A stretch of 64,000 nt of DNA from Terriglobia bacterium (GTDB lineage Bacteria; Acidobacteriota; Terriglobia; Bryobacterales; Bryobacteraceae): contig JAIQFK010000031.1 of assembly GCA_020073305.1 (NCBI GenBank), positions 1 through 64,000 on the forward strand, written 5' to 3'. The translations under genes and the position numbers were made by a program. How positions within the stretch are numbered: position 1 is the stretch's first letter; each line of letters opens with the position of its first letter. Shown one piece after another: positions 25,910 to 34,745 of this stretch. The notes under the pieces are model-generated. The model saw only the letters and a list, made by a program, of their open reading frames with translations, was not told where the DNA came from and did not search any database.

Positions 25910-27661
25910 ATGGTGGTTCGTATCGCGGTACCCGCGGCGCTCGCCCTAGCCGCGGCCCTTTCGGCGCAGACCGCATTCTACCCGCTCAAAGACGTGAAGC
26001 CGGGGATGCATGCCACCGGCAGAACGGTTTTTGCGGGCGACCGCGTGGAGGATTTCCAGGTGGAGATCCTGGGTGTGCTCGAAAACCTCGGGCCCAAGCA
26101 GTCGTTGATTCTGTGCCGCCTCTCCGGCGGTCCGCTCGAGAAAACCGGGGTGATGCAAGGGATGAGCGGAAGCCCGGTTTACATTGACGGAAAGCTGGTG
26201 GGCGCGGTAGCCATGGCGTTCCCGTTTTCGAAGGAGCCGATCGCCGGGATCCGGCCGATCGAAGACATGGTGCGGGTGGGCGCGGCTCCATCCGAGCCGC
26301 TGCGCCGAACCAAGATCTCGCTTGCAAACGCCGACCTCACCGCGATGCTGCCAAGGCCGGAGGAAGCCCTGTCAGGCGACCTGCGGATGTTGGACATCGC
26401 AACGCCCGTGTGGTTCAGCGGGTTCACCCGTCAAGCCATCGATCGGTTTGCGCCGCAATTGCGGGCGCTAGGTCTGGAGCCGCGGCAAGGCGTCTCAGGC
26501 GGCGGACGCGTGGAATCGAAGATGGGAGATCGCTCGGCCTTACAGCCCGGCTCGATGATCAGCGTCGAGCTGATGAGCGGTGACATGAGCGTTGGCGCGG
26601 ATGGGACCGTGACCCATGTCGATCACGACAAAGTCTACGCTTTCGGCCACCGGTTTCTCGCGGTGGGCCCCACCGAGCTGCCGTTCGCGCGTTCGGAGGT
26701 GCTGACGCTGCTGCCCAGCGTGGCGAGTTCGTTCAAGATCTCGTCCCCCAAGGAGTGGATGGGCACCATCTCGCAGGACCGCAGCACCGCGATTGCCGGT
26801 GATCTCGGCAGGCGTGCGCGCATGGTGCCCGTCTCGATTACGGTGGCCCGCGCGGGCCAGAAGGTCGACGGTTACCAGATGCAGATGGCCAACGATCGCT
26901 TCCTGTCGCCATTCCTCATGCAGATTGCGGTTTTCTCCGTCATCGACTCGACCGAACGCGCACTGGGCGCCGCTACCTACGGAATTCGCGGTGAGATCGA
27001 GTTCCAGGGCGGCGCGCCGCCGCTGAAACTGAATAACATGTATGCGGGTGACGCCAATACCGCCATGCAAGTGTCCCTTTCCGCCGTCATTCCCCTGGCC
27101 TACGTGCTGCAAAGCGGGTTCTCCTCTCTCCAGGTGAAGAGCGTGGCCCTGGACATCGACTCGTTCGACGAAAAGAAGGAGTTGCAGATCGACCAGGTGG
27201 AGGCTTCGCCCCACGAAGTCCGGCCGGGCGAAAAGGTGAAAATCAACGCGGTGCTGGTGGGGGAGAATGGGGCTGAGGTCAGGCGAACCTCGTATTACGA
27301 AGTGCCGGTTGGCGCGCCTACCGGTCCGTTGTATTTCACGGTGGCGGATGGAAACGTGGCCAATCTTTCGGAGGTTCGCCAAATACTCGGGAGCACGCCG
27401 CACTCGGCCGAACAACTGGTTGCCACCGTAAACAAACTGCGGACGAATACCAAAGCGTACGTGCGGGTCTGGCGGCCCGATCCGAATTTCCAGCTCGAAG
27501 GCGAGGATTTTCCAGATCCGCCGCCGTCGCTGGCGCTGATTCTGGGTGCGTCGCCGGCGGCAATGCAAACACGCAACGCGAAGATTGCGGAGCTGGAAAT
27601 CAGCGCGGGGGACGCAGTGATCAGCGGAGTCAAAACGGTTCAAGTGGAAGTGAAGGAATGA
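25910..27661 (+). CDS. Secreted SpoIVB peptidase S55-like protein
   Basis: The 583-residue protein starts at ATG 25910 with a signal peptide (AVPAALALAAALSAQ). It contains the S55-like core GMHATGRTVFAGDRVEDFQ and VMQGMSGSPVYIDGKLVGAV, with Ser88 as probable nucleophile. A possible catalytic His lies in AFGHRFL (His247), downstream of Ser. In SpoIVB the His precedes the Ser, so the match may be partial. The C-terminal part is beta-rich, with adhesin-like or secretion-type folds. It is not a sporulation gene here. Its stop overlaps the start of the propeller gene (ATGA), so the two are co-translated and probably work together in the periplasm. Confidence 0.7.
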   Translation: MVVRIAVPAALALAAALSAQTAFYPLKDVKPGMHATGRTVFAGDRVEDFQVEILGVLENLGPKQSLILCRLSGGPLEKTGVMQGMSGSPVYIDGKLVGAVAMAFPFSKEPIAGIRPIEDMVRVGAAPSEPLRRTKISLANADLTAMLPRPEEALSGDLRMLDIATPVWFSGFTRQAIDRFAPQLRALGLEPRQGVSGGGRVESKMGDRSALQPGSMISVELMSGDMSVGADGTVTHVDHDKVYAFGHRFLAVGPTELPFARSEVLTLLPSVASSFKISSPKEWMGTISQDRSTAIAGDLGRRARMVPVSITVARAGQKVDGYQMQMANDRFLSPFLMQIAVFSVIDSTERALGAATYGIRGEIEFQGGAPPLKLNNMYAGDANTAMQVSLSAVIPLAYVLQSGFSSLQVKSVALDIDSFDEKKELQIDQVEASPHEVRPGEKVKINAVLVGENGAEVRRTSYYEVPVGAPTGPLYFTVADGNVANLSEVRQILGSTPHSAEQLVATVNKLRTNTKAYVRVWRPDPNFQLEGEDFPDPPPSLALILGASPAAMQTRNAKIAELEISAGDAVISGVKTVQVEVKE

Positions 27662-29913
27662 AGATCAGACGCGGCGCCTGGGGTATATCAGCCCTCGTCC
27701 TGTTCGCGGCTAGTGTGCACGCGTCCAGCACGCAGACCTGGGAGATGAACTCGTATCAGGACTTTGTGCGCGGGCGTTTTCAGGGGATTTCGCTGAGCCG
27801 CGAAGGGCGTTTACTGCTGGCGCCGAAAATGGAGAGTATCTTTAATTCGGATCAGGCAGTGGTGTGGGGCGTGGCGCCGGCGCCCGATGGATCGCTGTAT
27901 GTAGCCACGGGGCATCGAGGCCGGTTATATCGCATCGATAAGTCCGGCAAGAGCGCCGTGGTCTGGACCGCCGAGCAGCCGGAAATCTTCGCCGTGGCGG
28001 TGGACGCAAAAGGCGGCGTTTACGCCGCCACCTCTCCCGACGGCAAAATCTACCGCATCGAGGGTGGCAAGGCTTTGGAATATTTCGCGCCGCAGAGCAA
28101 GTACATCTGGTCTCTCACTGTGGCTCCCGACGGCACGTTATATGCCGGTACCGGCGATCAAGGCAGGGTCTTCCGTGTGGAGTCGGCCGGCAAGGGAGAA
28201 GTGTTCTACGCCACCGGCCAGTCGCACGTCACCGGACTGGCGGTCGATCGGGAGGGCCGTGTGCTTGCGGGGACCGAGCCCAACGGCATCCTCTACCGTA
28301 TTTCGGGCAAAGACAAAGCATTCGTTCTCTATGACGCCAGCCTTCCCGAGATTCGCGCGATTTCCGCCGAGCCGGACGGAAGCGTTTACGCCGTGGCCAT
28401 GGGAGGCTCGCTGGCCAAACGAGCCCAGGGAATTCCGCAAAATGCACCCGCCACGACGGGCGGAGCGGCTACCGCCACCGTCACAACTTCCATTAGCGTG
28501 AGTGCCGAGAGCGCGCAGGCGGGACCGGACATCAAGCCGCAGCCGAACCCCTCCGCCGCCGGTGTGGTGACCGCGGCCCCGGCAACTAACCCGTTTGCGC
28601 CCGCCGTCGAGGTTTCGGGCGTCGAGAAATCCGCGGTGTACAAAATCAATCCCGATAACACAGTCGAGACGTTGTGGAGTTCCAAGGAAGAGAACGTCTA
28701 CGACCTGCTCCCGTGGAAAGGACAATTGCTGTTTGCGACCGATGCCAACGGGCGCGTTTACCGTCTTTCCCCTGATCACAAGCTGACGCTCGTGGCTCAG
28801 ACCAACGAGGCCGAGGCGACGAGGCTGGTGGCTTCAGGCGACTCGATTCTGGCAACCACCGGCAACTTAGGCCGCGTCTACCGCCTGGAGGATCGGCTGG
28901 AAACATCGGGTGTGTACGAAGCTCCGGTGCATGACGCCAGCACGATCGCGTTGTGGGGCCGCATGGCGTGGCGCGCTGATGATGCGGGCCCGGGCAGTAT
29001 TTCACTTCGCACCAGAACCGGGAACTCGCTGCGGCCCGACAAGACCTGGAGTGACTGGTCGGCGCCGTTGACCGATCCCGCCGGCTCGAAAATTCAAAGC
29101 CCCAACGCACGGTACATTCAGTGGAAGGCCGAGTTCACCGGAGCGCAAGGAAAGACTCCGATTCTCGAAAGCGTGAATGTGGCCTATCTCCCACAGAACA
29201 CGCCTCCGGTGGTGAAGAGCATTACGGTAGTGACGCTGCTCGCGAACCTCAGCGGTGCGAAGCCCGCGCAGCAAACGCCGTCGGCCGTCTACAGCATCAC
29301 CGTGACCGATACGGGAGACGCCGCTCCCGCCATGTCGACCGGCACTCCGACTCAGATTCCTTCGCGCGCGGCGTCGCAGCAGATGAGCATCAGTTGGGTG
29401 GCGGAAGACGCGGATGGCGACCGGCTGGTCTACTCGCTGTGGTTTCGCGGCGAAGACGAGCGCGAATGGAAGCTGCTCAAAGCGAACCTGCATGAGAGCA
29501 ACTATTCCGTGGACGCCGACGCACTCGCGGACGGGAAGTACCTTTTCCGCGTGATGGCCTCGGATCGCGAGGTGAACCCTCCCGGAGCTGCGCGGGAGGC
29601 CGAATTGATCAGCGCTCCGGTGCTGATCGATAACACGCCTCCGGTCATCCTTGCCGCCGCGGCCCGCAAGACGGCGAGCGGTGTGGAAGTGGAATTCGAA
29701 GCGGTGGATTCCGCGTCTCCGCTGCGGCGCTGCGAGTACTCGGTGGATGCCAGCGCCTGGACGCCGCTGGAGTCACTGGATGGAGTGATCGATTCGTTGC
29801 GCGAGAAATTCGTCGTGCGGCTGGAACGCCTCTCGCCCGGAGAGCACGTCCTGGTGCTGCGCGCGGTGGATAGCGCCAACAATGCCGGCCTGACGAAGAT
29901 TGTGCTGCACTAG
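27658..29913 (+). CDS. Secreted beta-propeller protein (NHL/SMP-30-like) with Ig-like C-terminal region
   Basis: The 751-residue protein has a signal peptide (GISALVLFAASVHA). Repeated blades of the form APDGSLYVATGHRGRLYRI, AKGGVYAATSPDGKIYRIEG and PDGTLYAGTGDQGRVFRVE run over about residues 70-230, and two more (about 335-420) follow an Ala/Pro-rich linker. The C-terminal third has Ig/fibronectin-like strand patterns (NTPPVVKSITVVTLL, VSWVAEDADGDRLVYS-like, LSPGEHVLVLRAVDSANNAG). It is probably a surface or periplasmic binding scaffold. It is coupled to the S55-like peptidase gene by a 4-base overlap, and its tail overlaps the convergent epimerase gene by four bases. Confidence 0.75.
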   Translation: MKIRRGAWGISALVLFAASVHASSTQTWEMNSYQDFVRGRFQGISLSREGRLLLAPKMESIFNSDQAVVWGVAPAPDGSLYVATGHRGRLYRIDKSGKSAVVWTAEQPEIFAVAVDAKGGVYAATSPDGKIYRIEGGKALEYFAPQSKYIWSLTVAPDGTLYAGTGDQGRVFRVESAGKGEVFYATGQSHVTGLAVDREGRVLAGTEPNGILYRISGKDKAFVLYDASLPEIRAISAEPDGSVYAVAMGGSLAKRAQGIPQNAPATTGGAATATVTTSISVSAESAQAGPDIKPQPNPSAAGVVTAAPATNPFAPAVEVSGVEKSAVYKINPDNTVETLWSSKEENVYDLLPWKGQLLFATDANGRVYRLSPDHKLTLVAQTNEAEATRLVASGDSILATTGNLGRVYRLEDRLETSGVYEAPVHDASTIALWGRMAWRADDAGPGSISLRTRTGNSLRPDKTWSDWSAPLTDPAGSKIQSPNARYIQWKAEFTGAQGKTPILESVNVAYLPQNTPPVVKSITVVTLLANLSGAKPAQQTPSAVYSITVTDTGDAAPAMSTGTPTQIPSRAASQQMSISWVAEDADGDRLVYSLWFRGEDEREWKLLKANLHESNYSVDADALADGKYLFRVMASDREVNPPGAAREAELISAPVLIDNTPPVILAAAARKTASGVEVEFEAVDSASPLRRCEYSVDASAWTPLESLDGVIDSLREKFVVRLERLSPGEHVLVLRAVDSANNAGLTKIVLH

Positions 29914-30551
29914 ACCGCGGCTCGAATCTGGGGCACTTCCACGATACGCACTCCGTCCGCGGGATTTTCGACGGCCTGCACCAGCGCGGCCAGCATCTGA
30001 TGGATTGTTACCAAACCCAGGCGGCGGGCGGATTCGCGCGTGCCCGGATACCGTTCCGCAAGCCAATAGAGAGGCTGCAGGATCACGGGCCAGCGATGCC
30101 CTGGCCCGAGTACGTACCAGGGCCTGAGAATCGTAGCGTTCAAACCGGATGACCGGATCAGTTCTTCGCCTTCGGATCGTGCGGCAATGTAGGCTTTCAT
30201 CGCCGGAGCCGGGTGCGCCACGCTGACATAAACGAAATGGCGGACTCCCGCGACGACGGCGGCGGCGACTGCGGCACGGACGGAGGCAAGATCCACGCTG
30301 CGAAATTGTTCCGCTTTGGCCGGGCTGGGGTGCGCCACACCGACCAGATGTACCAATGCTTCGGCTGGTCGCACGCGCGCGGAATAGCTGGCCTCATCCA
30401 AAACATTGCCCAACACCGGAACGCATCCAGCCGGCAGCATTTTTTCGGACGAAGGCCGTGCCAGCGCCTGGACGCGGTGGCCGCGCGCCACTAACCGCGG
30501 TATCAGGCGGCGTCCCATGTAACCCGTGGCGCCTGTAACGAACACGTTCAC
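29910..30551 (-). CDS. NAD(P)-binding epimerase/NmrA-like protein
   Basis: The 213-residue protein is an extended short-chain-dehydrogenase-type Rossmann domain, with the nucleotide motif VFVTGATGYMGRRLIPRL at the start, then VLGNVLDEASY, LVHLVGVAHPSPAK, FVYVSVAHP and LRPWYVLGPGHRWP. The family includes NADH:ubiquinone subunit A9-like and NmrA-like sugar-nucleotide epimerases that often lack the catalytic Tyr-Lys pair; no YxxxK is obvious here. It starts with GTG overlapping the gspD stop (GTGA), so it is the last gene of the secretion operon, which may be fortuitous. The substrate is unknown. Confidence 0.82.
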   Translation of the reverse strand: MNVFVTGATGYMGRRLIPRLVARGHRVQALARPSSEKMLPAGCVPVLGNVLDEASYSARVRPAEALVHLVGVAHPSPAKAEQFRSVDLASVRAAVAAAVVAGVRHFVYVSVAHPAPAMKAYIAARSEGEELIRSSGLNATILRPWYVLGPGHRWPVILQPLYWLAERYPGTRESARRLGLVTIHQMLAALVQAVENPADGVRIVEVPQIRAAV

Positions 30552-32887
30552 TCTTTGATCATTCTCTCCAGGCGCTTGAGCTTGGTCCTCACTTCGTCGC
30601 TCGCGTCGGCAATCTGGTTGGTGTCGTAGATCACGCGAGGCGTCAGAAAGACGATCAGTTCCGTACGCTGCTTTGTGACCGATTTGCTACCGAACGCCGC
30701 GCCCAGAAACGGGATTCGGTGCAGCACCGGGATGCCAGACGAACTGTCCGTATTCGATTCCTGGATGATGCCGCCAATGGCGACGGTGTCCCCATCCTGG
30801 ACGGTTACTTGCGTAGAGACGTTGCGCTGGGAAAAGGAAGTCGAATCGACAGTCACACCGGCGGGAGGCGGGATGGGAGCGCTCACGTTCTGGTTGATCA
30901 CCATGGTGACCACGCCGCTGGAGTTGACCCTTGCCAGGATATTGAGACCCACGCCCGTGCTGCGGTTCTGGATGGTGTTGGCGAAAAGGCTGGTGCCGCC
31001 GACCTGCGCTCCACTAACGGCTGTAGAGGACACCGTGGGCACTTCGTCCCCAACGGTAATCGACGCCGCAATGCTGTCGGTGGCGATGATGCTGGGAGCG
31101 GAAATCACTTTCGCGCGCGTGGTATTTTCGCTGGTGTTGAGGAAGGCCAGCAATTGGCGCGCATGACCCACCAGAAATCCCGCCGAAAGGGTCAGAGCCG
31201 GATTGCCTCCACTTGCCGCCGCGAGGGAGCCCAAGAGATTTTTGTACGTGCCGTCTTTCAGCTTCAGTTGTTCCTCCACGCCGGCAGACCAGGAACCCGT
31301 CAGGTCAACTTCGTACACCTTGGCTTCGATCAGCACTTGTCGAGGCGCAATATCTATCTGCTGGATGAGTTTCGAGATCTGCTCCCACTCCTGCGGCGTG
31401 CCCTGGATGAGCAGCGTGTTGTCGAAAGGGTTGGGAATGATTCGTGGGTGCATCATAGCGCCGTAACCGCCGTATGCGCCCAGGTACGAGCCAGTCAGGT
31501 TCCCCTCCGCTGCAGTCCCGCCCCCGGCGGCCGCGGCGGACTGTGCGTTCGGGAGCATCGCCCCTGCGCCGGCGGGATTTCCAAATGCGATGCCTTGTTG
31601 CGGACCCATCATGGCATTCGGACCGGCGGCGACACCGCCTCCAAAGCCGCCCCCACCGTAACCGCCCCCACCATAACCACCCATGCCGTAAGCGCCCATG
31701 CCGCCACCCATGCCGTAGGCGCCCATGCCGTAAGCGCCCATGCCGCCACCCATGCCATAGCCCCCCATACCGCCGTAGCCGCCCATGCCGCCCATGCCAC
31801 CCATGCCGTAGCCGCCCATGCCGTAACCGCCCATACCGTAACCGCCGTAACCCATGAAGCCGCTATAGAGCTGCATGATGACCATGCCGACAATCTGCGC
31901 GCTACCGTACTTGAGCCGGTACACATAGTTGTCGATCGAACCGGCGGTCACTTTCATGGGGACGTCGAGCTTCTTGAGCCATTTCTCCACTTCCGGGAAA
32001 ATGCCGGGGTTCGGCGCCACGGCGATTATGGTGTTGATCCGGTCGATCGGCATAAATCGAATGGAACCGGCCTTCTCGGACAGCGCGAACGCCTTGAACA
32101 CGTTATCGAGTTCTTTGGCAATGTCGGTCGGGCGACCGTGCTCGACTTCGAAGAGCCGGACCCGCTGGCCCGCGAGTGTGTCGCTGTCAAAGAGGGCAAT
32201 CAGATCGATCGTTCGCTTCATGTTGCGACTGTTGTCCAGGATCATGAGCAAATTGGCTGGGTCGTAGACCGTCATCCTGGCGCCTTCGCCAAGGAAAGGC
32301 TCGATGAGCTTGGACATCTCGGCCACCGTCACATACTTCAGAAAGATGAGATTCAAGACGGAGCGCTCGTCGTCGGGAAGACTGGTGGAGTTCACCTGCG
32401 GGGACAAAGGCAGGTGAGAGACGTCGGCCACCGGCACGATCCGATACATGTCCCCGACCTGCACCATCGCCGCACCGTTAATCCGCAGGATGGTCTCGAG
32501 CAGCGGGCGTACATCCACCGGCTTAAACTCGCCGTAAGTGTTGATGGTGACCGATCCTTTCACGCGCGGGTCGATGATGTAGTTGATCTTGAGCGCCCTG
32601 GCCAGGATGTCGACGACTTCCACCAGAGACGCGTTTTCGAGGAACAATGGCGGCGCCGTGCCAGGCGCAGCCGGGGGCACGATCGGGTGGGTCACCGGCG
32701 GCGCGGCTTGCGTTTGCGCGCTAGGCGCGCCCTGCTGTGGAGTCACGGGCGGCGGCTTCACCGGCTGCTGCGCGTGCTTCCTCTGGACCGGAAGCGGGTA
32801 AATGACCGGGGGATTGGCCTGTGCCCACAGCGGCACACTCGAAAGCGTGCACAGAACCATGAGGAGAACGCACCTCAACTTGGCCAT
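30548..32887 (-). CDS. gspD: Type II secretion secretin GspD
   Basis: The 779-residue protein has a signal peptide (1-22), a Pro/Gln-rich linker, N0/N1 domains (about 80-250, LENASLVEVVDILARALKI, YIIDPRVKGSVTI), further N-domains and a C-terminal secretin gate (about 500-760) with RAKVISAPSIIATDSIAASI, VGDEVPTVSS and GIPVLHRIPFLGAAFGS. A Gly/Tyr/Met-rich insert (about 345-420) splits the N-domain region. It forms the outer-membrane channel of the system encoded by the genes upstream. A T4P PilQ role is less likely because gspE-K pseudopilin genes lie in the same operon. The next gene overlaps by four bases. Confidence 0.9.
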   Translation of the reverse strand: MAKLRCVLLMVLCTLSSVPLWAQANPPVIYPLPVQRKHAQQPVKPPPVTPQQGAPSAQTQAAPPVTHPIVPPAAPGTAPPLFLENASLVEVVDILARALKINYIIDPRVKGSVTINTYGEFKPVDVRPLLETILRINGAAMVQVGDMYRIVPVADVSHLPLSPQVNSTSLPDDERSVLNLIFLKYVTVAEMSKLIEPFLGEGARMTVYDPANLLMILDNSRNMKRTIDLIALFDSDTLAGQRVRLFEVEHGRPTDIAKELDNVFKAFALSEKAGSIRFMPIDRINTIIAVAPNPGIFPEVEKWLKKLDVPMKVTAGSIDNYVYRLKYGSAQIVGMVIMQLYSGFMGYGGYGMGGYGMGGYGMGGMGGMGGYGGMGGYGMGGGMGAYGMGAYGMGGGMGAYGMGGYGGGGYGGGGFGGGVAAGPNAMMGPQQGIAFGNPAGAGAMLPNAQSAAAAGGGTAAEGNLTGSYLGAYGGYGAMMHPRIIPNPFDNTLLIQGTPQEWEQISKLIQQIDIAPRQVLIEAKVYEVDLTGSWSAGVEEQLKLKDGTYKNLLGSLAAASGGNPALTLSAGFLVGHARQLLAFLNTSENTTRAKVISAPSIIATDSIAASITVGDEVPTVSSTAVSGAQVGGTSLFANTIQNRSTGVGLNILARVNSSGVVTMVINQNVSAPIPPPAGVTVDSTSFSQRNVSTQVTVQDGDTVAIGGIIQESNTDSSSGIPVLHRIPFLGAAFGSKSVTKQRTELIVFLTPRVIYDTNQIADASDEVRTKLKRLERMIKE
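31640..31858 (-). repeat. gspD: Tandem codon repeat encoding Gly/Tyr/Met-rich insert in GspD
   Basis: About 220 bases repeat short units such as GGNGGNTATGGNATG (minus strand). They encode runs of GGYGMGG, GGMGG and GAYGMGA. The units differ mainly in the third base, so slippage expansion with later drift is likely. The same tract read on the plus strand makes a His/Ala-rich pseudo-frame. The insert occupies roughly residues 345-420 of the secretin. Confidence 0.85.
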
Positions 32888-32892
32888 TTGCC

Positions 32893-33387
32893 CTAGTCCT
32901 TGCTGGCGCTGGCTGCGCTACTTGCGCTCGGTGCACTGTCGCGTGCCGCGCGCTTTTCGAGCTCGCGTTCCCACACGGCGCGCTCCATCTCGTTCAACTC
33001 CGCCTTCTTTCGCTGCCAGCGGGTGTTTCCGAACGGCGAGGCCTGCTCAAATCGGATGGTGTCGCCGTCTTCCACCGCTTTGGTCGACTCCGTGAGGCGG
33101 GCGCGATCTTCCTGCGCCTTCTTCGCGTCTTCGGGAGAAGCCGGCTTGTCTTCCACGCGCGAGATCCCGAACGGCGTCCGGTGATAGACCCACTTCTTTC
33201 CCTGCGGATCCGTATAGTTATAAGTATTCGGATCGATCTGGACCGCATCGGCCGGAATCGTCACCGCCTGCACCTTGGTCGGCGTGGATATCTTGATCGG
33301 CGTCACCTTCTTGTTTTTCGCAGGCTGGTCGGCCGCAGCCAACATCGCGCCGCCCATCATCAAAACCGCAAAAATCCTTAGCGTCAT
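32893..33387 (-). CDS. Small secreted protein in the secretion operon
   Basis: The 164-residue protein has a signal peptide (MTLRIFAVLMMGGAMLAAADQ). A Lys/Thr-rich stretch and a short beta-rich segment follow, NTYNYTDPQGKKWVYHRTPFGISRVE, that could be a small domain of its own. The C-terminus is helical, charged and Ala/Ser-rich (ELEKRAARDSAPSAS). It lies five bases upstream of gspD and 51 bases downstream of the GspC-like gene, so it is co-transcribed with the apparatus. It could be a pilotin or an accessory factor; no lipobox is seen. Confidence 0.7.
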   Translation of the reverse strand: MTLRIFAVLMMGGAMLAAADQPAKNKKVTPIKISTPTKVQAVTIPADAVQIDPNTYNYTDPQGKKWVYHRTPFGISRVEDKPASPEDAKKAQEDRARLTESTKAVEDGDTIRFEQASPFGNTRWQRKKAELNEMERAVWERELEKRAARDSAPSASSAASASKD

Positions 33388-33438
33388 TTCTCTCTCCCTT
33401 TTGGCCGCTCCAGACTGCGCGGGGCGGCTTTCAGACTG

Positions 33439-34161
33439 CTATATCGGTTCCCACCGGCAAGCGGATCCGAATGGGGTGGCCGACACTAATTTCCGGTACC
33501 CGCCCGAGACGGTTCCAGCGGGCGACGAATCCCCCGCCTGGCAAGCTTTAATCCCGTTTCCAACATCCACTCCCGGAGCAGCATCTGCTTTCGGGGCAGG
33601 CGCCGGGCTGGCACTCGGGGCCGCCGACGCCCGCGGCGTCGTGTTATTGGCAGAAGCTGCAGGCGCTGGTTCGCGAACCAGCATTTCATCGATCCGCTTC
33701 GTCACCGGTTGGCCGTCCCATTCGAGCGTGATCTCGTCGCGATTGACGGCAAGCAGCGTGAACTCGCCGATCTGTTCACCGAGCCGGACTCCCCGATGCT
33801 GCGCGTTGGCCTTTTCGCTCATCACCACGGTGGTGCTATCCATCAGGTTCAGGACGCCGTAGAGCAACGGCAGAGGCGGCATGGGCTTGGGAGGCGGCTC
33901 CTTCGCCGGCTCAACCGCAACGTCGGGATTGCGGTCCTTCGAAAACAGCATCTTCTGCGCGATCTCGGCATAGCGCACCGCGGCCACCGGCTGCGGCGGC
34001 TGGGCGACACTCAGCACCGGTGGCGGGCTCGGTCGAACCGATGACTGGCGGAGCTTGACGTCCCGGGCGCGCAGCGCGATCCAGTCCAGGCGCAATCTCC
34101 AGCTCCCAGCGCCAATGGCTGCGATCAAGGCCAGATCCAGTGCGAGCAGCTTCCGCTTCAA
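33439..34161 (-). CDS. GspC-like inner-membrane protein
   Basis: The 240-residue protein has one N-terminal membrane helix (LLALDLALIAAIGAG). A Pro-rich linker leads to a homology-region-like domain (AEIAQKMLFSKDRNP, LPLLYGVLNLMDSTTVVMSEK, RGVRLGEQIGEFTLLAVNRDEITLEWDGQPVTKRI), which is the GspC/PilP HR fold that contacts the secretin N0 domain. The C-terminal 70 residues are Ala/Pro-rich with no PDZ domain. It lies in the expected place beside gspD, coupled to the GspM-like gene by an ATGA overlap. GspC assignment rests on fold and order. Confidence 0.75.
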   Translation of the reverse strand: MKRKLLALDLALIAAIGAGSWRLRLDWIALRARDVKLRQSSVRPSPPPVLSVAQPPQPVAAVRYAEIAQKMLFSKDRNPDVAVEPAKEPPPKPMPPLPLLYGVLNLMDSTTVVMSEKANAQHRGVRLGEQIGEFTLLAVNRDEITLEWDGQPVTKRIDEMLVREPAPAASANNTTPRASAAPSASPAPAPKADAAPGVDVGNGIKACQAGDSSPAGTVSGGYRKLVSATPFGSACRWEPI

Positions 34162-34745
34162 AACGAGGCAAATCCTTTCTTCACTGGCACGAGCTTACGA
34201 GGAACCACGCCCGCCAAGGTCAGCCGGACAGTCAGCAATTTGTTCTTGGGGTTCGATAGAGCGATGCGGACTTCATTGGTCGCAAGCAACTCTGTTTCCT
34301 TGGTCAGATCCGCCAGGAAATTGACCAGGTCTTCAATGTGGCATTCGAAATTCACCGACACCGCCGCTTCCCCATACTCGCTGCCCAGCGGGCGCAGCTC
34401 AGGGAAATCGCCGCCGCGGACATCGATGTTCTCCGCTTTACCCACGCGGCGGATGGTTTCCAGCAGATGCGCCTGGGCCTGTTGTGCGGTGGGCGCCTGA
34501 ATGATGCCTCGCTCGCGCAACTCCGTTTCAGAGGTCATCTTCTGGACCAAAGCCTGCCTGGCGGGCACGGTGGATGCCACCAGCCGCAAGCGGGCCAGTC
34601 TCTTCTCCGCGAGGGGAATGGAATCGCTGGCTGCCACTACCGCCGTCTGGCGCTCACCATACACTCCGAAGCGGAGCACGAGCACGGTCAGCAAGCCTGC
34701 GCCCAGCAGAACCAGCGCGCGACGGTCGCGTGAAGTGAGGCTCAC
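34158..34745 (-). CDS. GspM/PilO-like inner-membrane protein
   Basis: The 195-residue protein starts with a membrane helix (ALVLLGAGLLTVLVLRFGV). A coiled-coil segment (about 40-75) is followed by a ferredoxin-like half (LLETIRRVGKAENIDVRG, AAVSVNFECHIEDLVNFLADL, LLTVRLTLAGVV), which is the pattern of GspM/PilO. It should dimerise with the GspL-like protein encoded just upstream and anchor the ATPase platform. It overlaps both neighbouring genes by four bases. Confidence 0.8.
   Translation of the reverse strand: MSLTSRDRRALVLLGAGLLTVLVLRFGVYGERQTAVVAASDSIPLAEKRLARLRLVASTVPARQALVQKMTSETELRERGIIQAPTAQQAQAHLLETIRRVGKAENIDVRGGDFPELRPLGSEYGEAAVSVNFECHIEDLVNFLADLTKETELLATNEVRIALSNPKNKLLTVRLTLAGVVPRKLVPVKKGFASF

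Noticed and set aside
30719-32896. 725-codon plus-strand open frame opposite gspD
   Set aside because: It is antisense to a clear secretin gene. Its His/Ala-rich part is just the complement of the Gly/Tyr/Met repeat, and it matches no family.
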